From Pelagibacterium sediminicola (GTDB lineage: Bacteria > Pseudomonadota > Alphaproteobacteria > Rhizobiales > Devosiaceae), in the NCBI RefSeq assembly GCF_003390885.1, contig NZ_QMEL01000003.1:124001-188000 (forward strand): a stretch of DNA of 64,000 nt, written 5' to 3'. This document shows positions 9,482 through 17,801 of the stretch, piece after piece. Below the pieces are notes generated by a model. It was not told the DNA's origin, ran no database searches, and worked only from the letters and a program-made list of their open reading frames with translations. A program made the position numbers and the translations under genes. Each line of letters starts with the position of its first letter. Positions within the stretch are counted from its first letter, which is position 1.

Positions 9482-9648
9482 CGGCGCTCCTAATGATGCT
9501 TCAGATCGCGTTGCCGGTGCTGCTGTTCGGTTGGATGGCCGCATTTCCACCCTCTGGCGTCTTGGCATATATGGTGCAGCCGCAGCCACTGCCTCGGTCC
9601 TCCTTGCCCTCGGCCTCGTCGCGCCTTGGGTGATGCCGCCGTGGTAAT
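9478..9648 (+). pseudogene. Frameshifted small membrane-protein remnant
   Basis: An ATGA overlap begins a frame encoding a hydrophobic helix (MTALLMMLQIALPVLLFGW) and then loses hydrophobic character. Another frame then continues with a typical second helix (ATASVLLALGLVAPWVMPPW) and stops at 9648. The simplest reading is one short two-helix membrane protein with a frameshift around 9535-9560, or the N-terminal stub of a longer protein. The two hydrophobic pieces are seen; the joining is inference. Confidence 0.4.
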
Positions 9649-9731
9649 GTCATGACTGTATGGCCTCGCCTTCGCTGCGATCATCGTGTGACAAGTGACC
9701 AAGGCGCCGTTTTTGTTGCTGAACCTCGTGG

Positions 9732-10571
9732 CTAATGCGAAAGCAGGATCGGCAGACGTGTGTCTGCGAAGACCCCCTGGGTTGCGCCGCCGAGTACGAA
9801 GTCGCGAACGCGCGAGTGGCCGAAGCCGCCCATCACTAACAAGCCGGAGCCCGATTCCAGCGCCGCTTCCTGAAGTGCCTCTGCGATCTTTCGACCGCCG
9901 AGAGCCACGTTTTGGGCTCGCGCGCTATATCCACGTAACTCCAGCGAAGACGCCAAAGCTTCAGCGATGTCCTGCCCGGCAAGTGCCTTCTCACCTTGAA
10001 CGGTGAGGACCGTGAGCTGCGTATCATCCCCCAGGAATGGCATCACATCGGCGAGGGCACGGGCGGCGACCCGACTTCCATCCCATGCCACTGCCACGCG
10101 CTTGAGCGGCTCCGACTTGACAGAGGGAGGGATCAAAATGGCCGGGCGGCCTGCGCCAAAGATGACCGATTGAGCGTGATCGCGACCCGTGACGCTGCCC
10201 TTGGCAAGCGGGAGCAGCGTCAGATCATAATACCGCGCCTCGACTGCTGCCGCGTCACCCTCGGCGCCAGCGTGTACTTTCCGCGTTGAGCAATGCGATT
10301 TGACGCGTGAGCCTGCCCGGTCAGCCACCAATTTGTGCAGGCGGCCACAATGGTTCCGGCTGGTTTCTTCCGCCGTCCGGATCATCTCCGGAATGTTGAT
10401 TAGAAGCCCGCCTATTGGCGTGGAAACGCTCGGTATGTCCGCCGAGAAGGTCGTCGCGCGAACCTCACACCCAAGCGCTGCCGCCACTTCAACGGCGGCT
10501 TCGATAGCGTCATCGGAAACGGGTTCTGGGTAGGTGATGAGCGGCAGGTAGGCAACTCGAATAATCGGCAT
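9732..10571 (-). CDS. Tandem universal stress protein (UspA family)
   Basis: 279-residue cytoplasmic protein. The C-terminal half is a clear Usp fold starting at RVAVAWDGSRVAARAL (about residue 158) and ending with the ATP-binding pattern GGFGHSRVRDFVLGGAT (about 252). The N-terminal half is a degenerate Usp domain without the nucleotide-binding motif. The start ATG at 10571 gives MPIIRVAYLPL, the first beta strand. It is followed by no operon partner; a DUF998 gene lies 24 nt upstream in the same direction and may be co-transcribed. Confidence 0.88.
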   Translation of the reverse strand: MPIIRVAYLPLITYPEPVSDDAIEAAVEVAAALGCEVRATTFSADIPSVSTPIGGLLINIPEMIRTAEETSRNHCGRLHKLVADRAGSRVKSHCSTRKVHAGAEGDAAAVEARYYDLTLLPLAKGSVTGRDHAQSVIFGAGRPAILIPPSVKSEPLKRVAVAWDGSRVAARALADVMPFLGDDTQLTVLTVQGEKALAGQDIAEALASSLELRGYSARAQNVALGGRKIAEALQEAALESGSGLLVMGGFGHSRVRDFVLGGATQGVFADTRLPILLSH

Positions 10572-10595
10572 CGATGTCTTTCCTCTCTCTATGTC

Positions 10596-11252
10596 TTACC
10601 GGCCCTTCACCGGCGCGAGCTTAACTGTCTGCAGCCATAGGTCGAGTGCGGTCAAGAACATCCAAGCCAGGAAAATGCCGATTGTGATCCGCTCGTAAAA
10701 ACCCATGGCAGGCCAGCCTTGCGCCGCGGCCATGGCCGCCAGCAGGCCAGAAACGAAAACGGCTGCCAACGCCGCCAGGGTCAAAAAGGACCAAGTTTGC
10801 CTATCTGGGCGACTCCGCCAACCCATCCCAAAAAGAAGCATCGCCGCCATGGTGCCAACGGACAAGAATCCGGCAGTCACCAGATGCAGGATTCCTGCCG
10901 CTGTTGCGGTCTCGCCTATCGGGTCCATCGGAAAGGGAGTGGAAGCAAGACCCAGCACGCCTGTCAGGCCGACGGTCAGGCTACCCCAGCGGAACAAGCG
11001 GCCCCAGTGGCGCGTGCGGAAGAGCAGACCGACAGCGAACAGGACGACGAGCACGTTGTAGACAACGAAGCCCGGTTCCAGTTGGCGACGCCGTGAAGCG
11101 CCGGTTGCTGTCAATTCGCTGATCGCCTGGTCGACGTGACTGTAGTTGGGCGTCAGCACCCCGCCCAAAAGCACCGTGGCAGCATAGACTAGGGGTGCAG
11201 CCATGCCGGCCAGCAGCAGATACTTCGCTGGGAACGTCGGGTCGGCGTGCAA
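10596..11252 (-). CDS. DUF998-family membrane protein
   Basis: 218-residue inner-membrane protein with six predicted helices and the DUF998 opening (AAPLVYAATVLLGG, then NYSHVDQAISELTATGA, about residues 35-50). Function unknown for the family. The TTG at 11252 has an AAGGA sequence almost abutting it; an internal ATG at 11204 is an alternative start that still keeps the first helix. It sits upstream of the universal stress protein gene on the same strand. Confidence 0.75.
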   Translation of the reverse strand: MHADPTFPAKYLLLAGMAAPLVYAATVLLGGVLTPNYSHVDQAISELTATGASRRRQLEPGFVVYNVLVVLFAVGLLFRTRHWGRLFRWGSLTVGLTGVLGLASTPFPMDPIGETATAAGILHLVTAGFLSVGTMAAMLLFGMGWRSRPDRQTWSFLTLAALAAVFVSGLLAAMAAAQGWPAMGFYERITIGIFLAWMFLTALDLWLQTVKLAPVKGR

Positions 11253-11301
11253 GTCCTTCAGTTTATCGATGTCCCTGTTGTCTAGTCGCCGGAGCTAACG
11301 A

Positions 11302-12381
11302 TCATCGGGCCATACCCGTCAGGTCTCGGCCCAGAGCGTTCGAGATATCCTCGGCGGAGTCAAAGAGCAGTTGCAGCGCGTAGTGCGGATTGTGAACGTG
11401 AATCCCAGCGTCCGATCCCACAAATTTCCAGTTGTAGGCTGCTTTCAACAACCGTGGCGTCCAGCTTGCATACGGGACCGGGGCGCCTTCCCTTTGGTCC
11501 GGCAAGCCGTCGCCGTTGTGGTCGGCAAAAAAGTAGGGATGACGATTTCCGTCGTAGACCATCGCCGTTCCAGCTATCTCTCGCGCGTACTCGGCCAGCA
11601 AAGCGAACAGTCGCTCCCTGTTGGCGACGATGTCGGCGAAGATGCCCTGCTCAAGATTGCCGCTGCCGTCGAAACTCTGGCGGGAAATGCGGATTGCACG
11701 TGAATCGCCCGATTCATGGCAGGTGGCGCACGTCTCCTCCGCCACGGTCAGGTTATGCGGTTCATGGCACCCCACACAGGTAGAAACCGGGCGGGCGTGG
11801 AAGAACCGCTGCTGGTAGTCCTTCCCCGGATACTGGTATCCCAAAGCGCCGGAACCCCCTAGAAGGCTCGCTGCGGCTACCGCGTAGTGTGGGTTGATGA
11901 AGGACAGCTCTGGATTGACCTCGTCTTCGGAGCTTTCCGCCACTGCACGTTCAATCGTTGCGGTCGACGCTCGGCCCTGGTGGCAAGTCATGCATGCGGC
12001 TTCAGCACCCACGACGGGATGCTGAGTGCCGGAAGGGAGCCGGATCTCGGTTACGCTCGGAAGGCCTGGATGGTGGCATGTGTCGCAGTCCACCACCCCG
12101 CCGACGGGTATAGGACTCTGCGGCAGTCCCGGAGTGCTGCCATCGAACCCGTACAATGAGCGAAACCCCGCTCCAGAGTGACAGGTGGAGCAAACCGGCG
12201 GGATTTCGCCAGCATCGTTCCAGTGCGCGAACGATTCAGAATGGATGTTTGCGTGCCCGGATCGCGCCCACTGCGTGATCTCTTCGATGTTGGGGGTGCG
12301 CTCCGGCGACTGACCAATTGCCGAGGCAACCACGAATATGGCGGAAATACTGCCCAAAAGCAGAATTGATCTGAGTTGCAT
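11302..12381 (-). CDS. Secreted multiheme (five CXXCH) cytochrome c
   Basis: 359-residue protein with an N-terminal signal peptide (hydrophobic residues 5-23) and five heme c motifs in order: CSTCH, CDTCH, CMTCH, CVGCH and CATCH, mostly within residues 63-225. The rest carries extra His residues that may be distal ligands. The C-terminal third (about 230-359) has no heme motif. It is divergent from the Nqr operon, with 136 nt between its start and the first canonical nqrA start. The pairing suggests periplasmic electron transfer linked to the Nqr-like complex, which is inference. Confidence 0.88.
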   Translation of the reverse strand: MQLRSILLLGSISAIFVVASAIGQSPERTPNIEEITQWARSGHANIHSESFAHWNDAGEIPPVCSTCHSGAGFRSLYGFDGSTPGLPQSPIPVGGVVDCDTCHHPGLPSVTEIRLPSGTQHPVVGAEAACMTCHQGRASTATIERAVAESSEDEVNPELSFINPHYAVAAASLLGGSGALGYQYPGKDYQQRFFHARPVSTCVGCHEPHNLTVAEETCATCHESGDSRAIRISRQSFDGSGNLEQGIFADIVANRERLFALLAEYAREIAGTAMVYDGNRHPYFFADHNGDGLPDQREGAPVPYASWTPRLLKAAYNWKFVGSDAGIHVHNPHYALQLLFDSAEDISNALGRDLTGMAR

Positions 12382-12517
12382 GAGCGGCTTCCTCGCACGG
12401 GTGGAAGGATAAAAAGTTCTCTGGTAGTCCTTGTAATGTCAAGCGTAAGGGCATTGCCGACTCAATCAAGCCACGGAGGGACCCGCCATACTAGGTCTGA
12501 CGCAACGCGGCCTCTCC

Positions 12518-13762
12518 GTGCATGCGGGTTCGCCGCCCCTCTCGACAGGGATGCCAGAAAAGATCCTCACATCCGAAGCCGGGGTGAGCCTGGCCCCGTG
12601 GATGGAATTCAGGGTGGAGCCGCTGGCCGAGGTCGGCAGCCTGGTTGCGCAGGGCGCGCCAATCCTGAGGGATCGCCGACGGCCCGAATGCATCGTCACG
12701 GCTCCCATCGCGGGCCGGGTTGCAGAACTTGAGACTGGTGCGGGGCGCCGCCTGACGAGCCTCATCGTTCAGGCGGAAGGTCCATGCGACCGGCACCAGT
12801 ATGATACCCGCTTAGCACTCGGCGAGCTTGAAGGCGGAAGCGGAACAACGGCGCTGCGTCAGCTGCTTCAGAGTTCCGGACTCTGGATGCGACTGCGGGC
12901 ACGACCTTTCGGCAAAGTGCCGGAAGCATCAACGGTTCCTGCCGCGATTGTTGTGATGGCAGTCGATACCCGTCCCCTGGCGCCGGACCCGCGCCATGCG
13001 ATCGGCGAGGAAAACACAGCACGACTCAATCTCGGGTTACGCGCGCTCTCAAGCCTCTGCGACGGGCCGATATTCTTCTGTCAGGACCGAGGGCCGGATA
13101 TCCCTGACGCGCACGGTAGATTGAAGATAGTTCGCATCGGCGAGTTGCACCCCGAGGGTCTTGCGGGCCTCCAGATCCACCGGCTGTTCCCTGCGCGTCT
13201 CAGCCGACAGGTCTGGGACATTTCCATGGAGGATGTCGTTGCCATCGGACAACTGCTGTCCGAGGGCCGGCTGCCTGAAACGCAAGTAGTGTCCGTTGCG
13301 GGGCCGGGACTGCGCGAGGCGAGGCTCGTCCGCTGCCCTCCCGGAGCAGATCTGCGCGAACTCTGCTACGCCTTCATGTCACCCGGTCCGCGCATTATCC
13401 TCTCCGGCTCGGTTCTGGATGGGCGGGAGTCGCGTTGGCTCGGTTTCCACGATCGGCAGGTTACGGTGCTCGAGCGTCGCGAGCCAACACCGCGACACTG
13501 GCTGGATGCCGCCCTGCGCCGCGCATCGCGCCCCGAACCGGTCATTGCCACGGCCGCCGTCGAGCAGGCTTTGGGGGGCGCTATGCCGGGGATGGCACTT
13601 TTGCGGGCGCTCTCTGTCGGGGACGACGAGGCCGCAGTCGACCTTGATGTCCTTTCGCTGGTCGAAGAAGACCTGGCGCTCGTTGACTACGTCACCGCGG
13701 CCTCGCCGCGCTTCTCGGATCTGTTGCGCGCTGCTCTGAACCGCATTGAGGCGAACGCATGA
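12518..13762 (+). CDS. nqrA: Na+-translocating NADH:quinone reductase subunit A (NqrA)
   Basis: Peripheral subunit of the Na+-NQR complex, about 414 residues from the GTG at 12518 (typical NqrA is about 446). The lipoyl/RnfC-like barrel segment CIVTAPIAGRVAELETGAGR is near residue 60. The coordinates use the first canonical start, but homology and the ribosome site point further upstream. From an ATA at 12488, which has GGAGGG 7 nt before it, the frame reads ILGLTQRGLSVHAGSP and matches the usual NqrA N-terminus residue for residue in spacing. The true start is therefore probably a non-standard or mutated codon at 12488. It overlaps nqrB by ATGA. Confidence 0.85.
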   Translation: MHAGSPPLSTGMPEKILTSEAGVSLAPWMEFRVEPLAEVGSLVAQGAPILRDRRRPECIVTAPIAGRVAELETGAGRRLTSLIVQAEGPCDRHQYDTRLALGELEGGSGTTALRQLLQSSGLWMRLRARPFGKVPEASTVPAAIVVMAVDTRPLAPDPRHAIGEENTARLNLGLRALSSLCDGPIFFCQDRGPDIPDAHGRLKIVRIGELHPEGLAGLQIHRLFPARLSRQVWDISMEDVVAIGQLLSEGRLPETQVVSVAGPGLREARLVRCPPGADLRELCYAFMSPGPRIILSGSVLDGRESRWLGFHDRQVTVLERREPTPRHWLDAALRRASRPEPVIATAAVEQALGGAMPGMALLRALSVGDDEAAVDLDVLSLVEEDLALVDYVTAASPRFSDLLRAALNRIEANA

Positions 13763-14523
13763 TCCGGGGCATCTGGACTCGCGAGACCGTGGCCATGGTT
13801 TTCCTGGCTGCAGTGCTGCCAGTCGCGGTGTCGTGGATCTGGGACGAAGGGGTCTTGGGCACCGGTCGCCTCGTGTTCGTCCTTGTCCTGGCCGGGCTAT
13901 GGCAGGCGCTGTTTACCTTTTTCCGCGCCCAGCCCCCGAGCGCGGCCGGAGCTGTATCCGCATTTGCCATCGCCGTTCTGGCACCTGAGGTGGGGCCGCT
14001 TCAGTTCGCGATAGGAGTCAGTTTCGGTTTCGTCTTCGGCGAACTGGTCTTTGGCGGCTGGGGGCGGAGTGTCCTCAGCCCCGCGGTGGTGACCATCATG
14101 TTCCTCGGCTTCGGCTTTCCCGTGGCGGATTGGCCTCACCTGCCGGTTCAGATCGGCTGGGCCACGATCCCGGCGGCGGCAATTCTCTTGTTCTTCGGCG
14201 TGCTGCCCTGGCGCGTCCTGGTTGGCGCACTTGTGGTGCTCATCGCTGCGGGCGGATTCAACTTCGACCTGCTGACCAGTGCCGTTGCATTTGTTCTGGT
14301 TTTCCTCGTCTGCGATCCGGCGGTCAGTGCGTCGACGCCGCTTGGGCGTTGGCTCTATGGAGCCCTCTTTGGTGCATTGACCGCACTCTTCGCCGCATTT
14401 TGGGAGACCGCGCCCGTGCAGATTGCTGTTTCGGCAGCACTCCTGGTTTCGCTCGCAGCACCTTTACTGGATGAAATGGCCATCGCCCTCTGGCAGGCTG
14501 TTCGGAGATATCGTCATGGCTGA
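13759..14523 (+). CDS. nqrB: Short NqrB-like membrane subunit lacking the covalent FMN site
   Basis: 254-residue integral membrane protein of the NqrB/RnfD family, against about 410 residues in classical NqrB. It aligns with the middle and end of NqrB: FGGWGRSVLSPAVV corresponds to FGGTGRNFLNPALA, and DPAVSASTPLGRWLYG corresponds to DPVSASFTNKGKWWYG. The loop between them, which in classical NqrB carries the SGAT threonine that binds FMN, is missing, as is the N-terminal region of about 150 residues. The gene is intact and translationally coupled to nqrA and nqrC by short overlaps, so it is probably functional in a modified form rather than decayed. Confidence 0.8.
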   Translation: MIRGIWTRETVAMVFLAAVLPVAVSWIWDEGVLGTGRLVFVLVLAGLWQALFTFFRAQPPSAAGAVSAFAIAVLAPEVGPLQFAIGVSFGFVFGELVFGGWGRSVLSPAVVTIMFLGFGFPVADWPHLPVQIGWATIPAAAILLFFGVLPWRVLVGALVVLIAAGGFNFDLLTSAVAFVLVFLVCDPAVSASTPLGRWLYGALFGALTALFAAFWETAPVQIAVSAALLVSLAAPLLDEMAIALWQAVRRYRHG

Positions 14524-15319
14524 GTTCAACCCGATCAAGCTGTGGCGAGGGATCCTGTCGCTGCCCAATGAAAGCCGAACCAAGACCATCGCCGTTGCCT
14601 TCATCGTTTCGATTGTGTGCGCGCTGCTGGTTACGGGTGCAACGGTGGTGCTGCGGCCCATCCAGGCGCAGAACCGCGCGCTTGAACAGCAGACTCGACT
14701 TGAGGCGCTGCTGGCAGAAATTCCGGGGCTATCGGCGATATTGGCAACGTCCGACGAGATGACGTTATCGACAGTCGTGGTGGATCTTCGGCGCGCCGAG
14801 GCTGCACAGGATGTCACACCCGAGACGTTGGCAAACGCCCTGACGAATTCCGTCAACTGGACACAGCTGTCGCCGCAGGAGGATATCGCCAATCTCGGGA
14901 GCCGCGCCGACTTAAAGCAGATTTACCTGCTCCGTGGCCCAGAGGATCAAGTGGAACTGGTAATCCTGCCGATCAGCGGGACGGGTTATGGCGGCCCCAT
15001 AGAGGCGATGATTGCCATCGATACCGATATGAACACCGTTGCGGGGCTCGCGGTGATGTCGCACAACGAGACTCCCGGGCTGGGAGCGCGGATCGATGAA
15101 CCCGCCTGGCGGCAGCAGTTTGCGGGCAAGCGCATCAAGGACGACACCGGAACACCTCAGTTGGCTGTTGCGCGCGGCGTAGCGACGACCGAATTCGAGG
15201 TCGACGCCATTACCGGCGCGACGCGAACCAACACCGCCATGACGCAAATGCTGGCATTCTGGCTCGGGCCAAACGGGTACGGCCCGCTTCTCGATGCCAT
15301 ACGACGGGGAGAATTCTGA
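14516..15319 (+). CDS. nqrC: Na+-NQR subunit C (NqrC), covalent flavin subunit
   Basis: 267-residue subunit with one N-terminal membrane helix (about residues 24-46) and a periplasmic FMN-binding domain. The flavinylation motif is present as ITGATRT, the FMN-linked Thr being about residue 236; ApbE encoded downstream would attach FMN there. The NETPGLGARI stretch is also typical. Start ATG at 14516, overlapping the nqrB stop by 8 nt; nqrD starts at the last base of its stop codon. Confidence 0.9.
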   Translation: MAEFNPIKLWRGILSLPNESRTKTIAVAFIVSIVCALLVTGATVVLRPIQAQNRALEQQTRLEALLAEIPGLSAILATSDEMTLSTVVVDLRRAEAAQDVTPETLANALTNSVNWTQLSPQEDIANLGSRADLKQIYLLRGPEDQVELVILPISGTGYGGPIEAMIAIDTDMNTVAGLAVMSHNETPGLGARIDEPAWRQQFAGKRIKDDTGTPQLAVARGVATTEFEVDAITGATRTNTAMTQMLAFWLGPNGYGPLLDAIRRGEF

Positions 15320-15972
15320 TGCGGCTCTGGGGAACCCTTACCGACCCAATCCTGCGACAGAACCCGGTCACGCTGCAGATCCTTGGCATCTGTTCGGCAC
15401 TTGCGGTGACGACCACGCTCGCAGCTGCGATCACCATGTCAGCAGCACTGACTGCGGTCATCGTGGCCGCCGCAGGGATCATCAGCCTCATCCGGCGGCA
15501 TCTGCCTTCCTCCATCCGCCTCATCGTTCAGATCATCATCGTCGCCTCGCTCGTCATCGTCGTGGATCAGTTTCTGCAGGCGTTCTTCTTCGAGATGAGC
15601 CAACGGCTCTCCGTCTTTGTCAGTCTGATCGCCACAAATTGCGTTGTTCTGGGACGCACCGAGTCCTTCTCGCTTCACAATCCACCCGTTCCCGCCATGA
15701 CCGACGCGCTGGGTAACGGCCTTGGCTATTCACTGGTCCTCGTGATCATCGGCAGCGTGCGCGAGCTGTTCGGCCAGGGCACTCTCCTGGGCACTGAAGT
15801 CTTTCGCACCACCGAACAGGGCGGCTGGTTCGAGCCGCTGAGCCTGATGCTTCTTGCACCGAGTGCGTTCTTCCTGCTCGGCGGCCTGGTCTGGGCAATC
15901 CGCAGCTGGCGGGTGGAGCAGGTGGAGGTCTCCGAGCACGCGCTGGCCCCTGCCGAGGAGACGCGGGGATGA
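15319..15972 (+). CDS. nqrD: Na+-NQR subunit D (NqrD)
   Basis: 217-residue inner-membrane subunit with six helices. The conserved cysteines that, with those of NqrE, hold the intramembrane iron centre are present (LGICSAL about residue 27; ATNCVVLGRTE about 112). Length is normal for the family. TGATG-type junction with nqrC and ATGA overlap with nqrE. Confidence 0.92.
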   Translation: MRLWGTLTDPILRQNPVTLQILGICSALAVTTTLAAAITMSAALTAVIVAAAGIISLIRRHLPSSIRLIVQIIIVASLVIVVDQFLQAFFFEMSQRLSVFVSLIATNCVVLGRTESFSLHNPPVPAMTDALGNGLGYSLVLVIIGSVRELFGQGTLLGTEVFRTTEQGGWFEPLSLMLLAPSAFFLLGGLVWAIRSWRVEQVEVSEHALAPAEETRG

Positions 15973-16580
15973 GCGATCTCGGGGCGCTCTTCATACGCTC
16001 GGCGTTTATCGAGAACATGCCCCTGACACTGTTTCTAGGGCTGTGCACCTTTCTGGCGCTGTCCCGCAGACCAGGAACGGCAGTTGGGCTCGGCGTAGCG
16101 GTAATCGCGGTCATGGGGGTGACTGTGCCGCTCAATCATTTGCTCTACACGTATCTGCTCGCCCCGGGCGCGTGGACGTGGGCCGGTTTTCCCGATCTCG
16201 ACCTCAGCTATTTGCGCCTTCTGACCTTTATCGGCGTGGTCTCAGCGGCGGTGCAGCTGGTCGAGATGGTCCTCGACCGGTCCTTTCCCGCCCTTTTTGC
16301 CACGTTCGGCGTCTTTCTCTCCCTGCTCGCAGTCCACTGCGCAATTCTCGGCGGAAGCCTGTTCATGGCCGACCGCAGCTACAATCTCGCCGAGAGTACC
16401 GTTTTTGGCATTGGGGCCGGCACAGGTTTTGCCGTGGCGGTGATCCTGCTGTCCGCAATCCGGCGGCGACTGGCATATGCGGATATGCCGGCGGGACTTC
16501 AGGGACTAGGCATTGCCTTTATCCTGACGGGCATGATGTCGCTCGGTTTCGCCACCTTTGCCCAGGTGGCGGTACCATGA
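15969..16580 (+). CDS. nqrE: Na+-NQR subunit E (NqrE)
   Basis: 203-residue inner-membrane partner of NqrD with six helices. The iron-centre cysteines lie in FLGLCTFLAL (about residue 26) and AVHCAILGGSLFM (about 121). It includes the family segment YNLAESTVFGIGAGTGFAVA. It overlaps nqrD and nqrF by ATGA junctions. Confidence 0.92.
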   Translation: MSDLGALFIRSAFIENMPLTLFLGLCTFLALSRRPGTAVGLGVAVIAVMGVTVPLNHLLYTYLLAPGAWTWAGFPDLDLSYLRLLTFIGVVSAAVQLVEMVLDRSFPALFATFGVFLSLLAVHCAILGGSLFMADRSYNLAESTVFGIGAGTGFAVAVILLSAIRRRLAYADMPAGLQGLGIAFILTGMMSLGFATFAQVAVP

Positions 16581-17797
16581 TTGAGATCACTCTTGGCAGC
16601 GCACTGATCGTCCTCCTCATTTTAGGACTTGCCTTGGGTCTTCTCGCAGCGCGGTCGCGACTGGTGCCAGACATCGCTCTGAAGGTGATCGTGAATGAGG
16701 GGCAGGCAATCACAGCCAAGCGGGGCGCGAAGCTCCTCGAGGTCCTGCATGGCGCCGACATTCCCATTCCCGCAGCCTGCGGCGGCAGCGGAACCTGCGG
16801 GCAATGCCGCGTCACCGTCACCGGTGACGGCGCCGGCGAGTTGCGATCGACCGAGCGCGGTCTACTGTCAGCGAAGGAGCGTCGCGAGAATGTGCGGCTG
16901 GCGTGTCAGCTCAACCTGCGCGGCACGGTAGATGTTTCCGTGCCACCTGAGATCATGTCGGCAGAGGGCTTCACATGCCGGGTCATCAGCAACCGCATGC
17001 TCGCTCCACTGATCCGCGAGTTGGTGCTGAAGATCCCGGAAGGGCGCGACCTGACCTTTCGAGCGGGCGGTTTCATGCTGCTGACCGCGCCTCCCTATGA
17101 ACGCGACTTCTCGCAGCTCGAGATCGATGCGGAGCACGAGCTGACCTGGCGCATTTCGGGTTGGTCGGGGCTGAGATCAGGTACCACAGAGCGCACGTCA
17201 CGCGCTTACTCGTTCGCGGGGCGACCGGAGGATCGTGGCCACCTGGTTCACAATATCCGCCTGGCAGTTCCGCCTGCAGGGCGCGAAGCGGAGATCCCGC
17301 CGGGCATCGTCTCGTCGTACCTCTTCGGGCTGAAACCAGACGACAGCATCGACGTGTCCGGCCCGTATGGGGAATTCCACGTCCAGCCGACTCAACGCGA
17401 GATGGTCTTCGTCGGCGGCGGTGTCGGTATGGCACCGCTTCGCGCTATGATCCATGAGCAACTTGCCCACGGCACAAGCCGCAAGATGTCGTATTTTTAC
17501 GGTGCTCGGTCGGTGGCCGATCTTTTCTATGTTGAGGAATTCGAGGCACTAGCTGCGCAGCACGAGAACTTCGACTGGACGGTGGCCCTTTCAGACCCCG
17601 CGCCAGGCGACCGTTGGCGGGGCGCGACCGGCTTTATTCACGAGGTCTTGCGGAAGGCCATGAGCGACCATCCGGCGCCCGACGAATGTGAATACTATCT
17701 CTGCGGACCACCGGTGATGATCTCTGCCGTGCTCTCCACGCTCGACGATCTGGGCGTGGAGCCGCAATCTATCTTCAACGACGATTTCGGGAGCTGA
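16577..17797 (+). CDS. nqrF: Na+-NQR subunit F (NqrF), NADH-oxidising flavoprotein
   Basis: 406-residue electron-entry subunit. One N-terminal helix (residues 4-25) anchors it. A [2Fe-2S] ferredoxin domain has Cys68, Cys74, Cys77 and Cys110. An FAD/NADH reductase domain follows, with RAYSFAG as the FAD motif and VGGGVGMAPLRAM and YYLCGPPVM for NAD(P)H. All cofactor residues are intact, so the complex can accept electrons from NADH. Start ATG at 16577 overlaps the nqrE stop; apbE begins 4 nt after the stop. Confidence 0.93.
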   Translation: MIEITLGSALIVLLILGLALGLLAARSRLVPDIALKVIVNEGQAITAKRGAKLLEVLHGADIPIPAACGGSGTCGQCRVTVTGDGAGELRSTERGLLSAKERRENVRLACQLNLRGTVDVSVPPEIMSAEGFTCRVISNRMLAPLIRELVLKIPEGRDLTFRAGGFMLLTAPPYERDFSQLEIDAEHELTWRISGWSGLRSGTTERTSRAYSFAGRPEDRGHLVHNIRLAVPPAGREAEIPPGIVSSYLFGLKPDDSIDVSGPYGEFHVQPTQREMVFVGGGVGMAPLRAMIHEQLAHGTSRKMSYFYGARSVADLFYVEEFEALAAQHENFDWTVALSDPAPGDRWRGATGFIHEVLRKAMSDHPAPDECEYYLCGPPVMISAVLSTLDDLGVEPQSIFNDDFGS

Positions 17798-17801
17798 GGA
17801 C

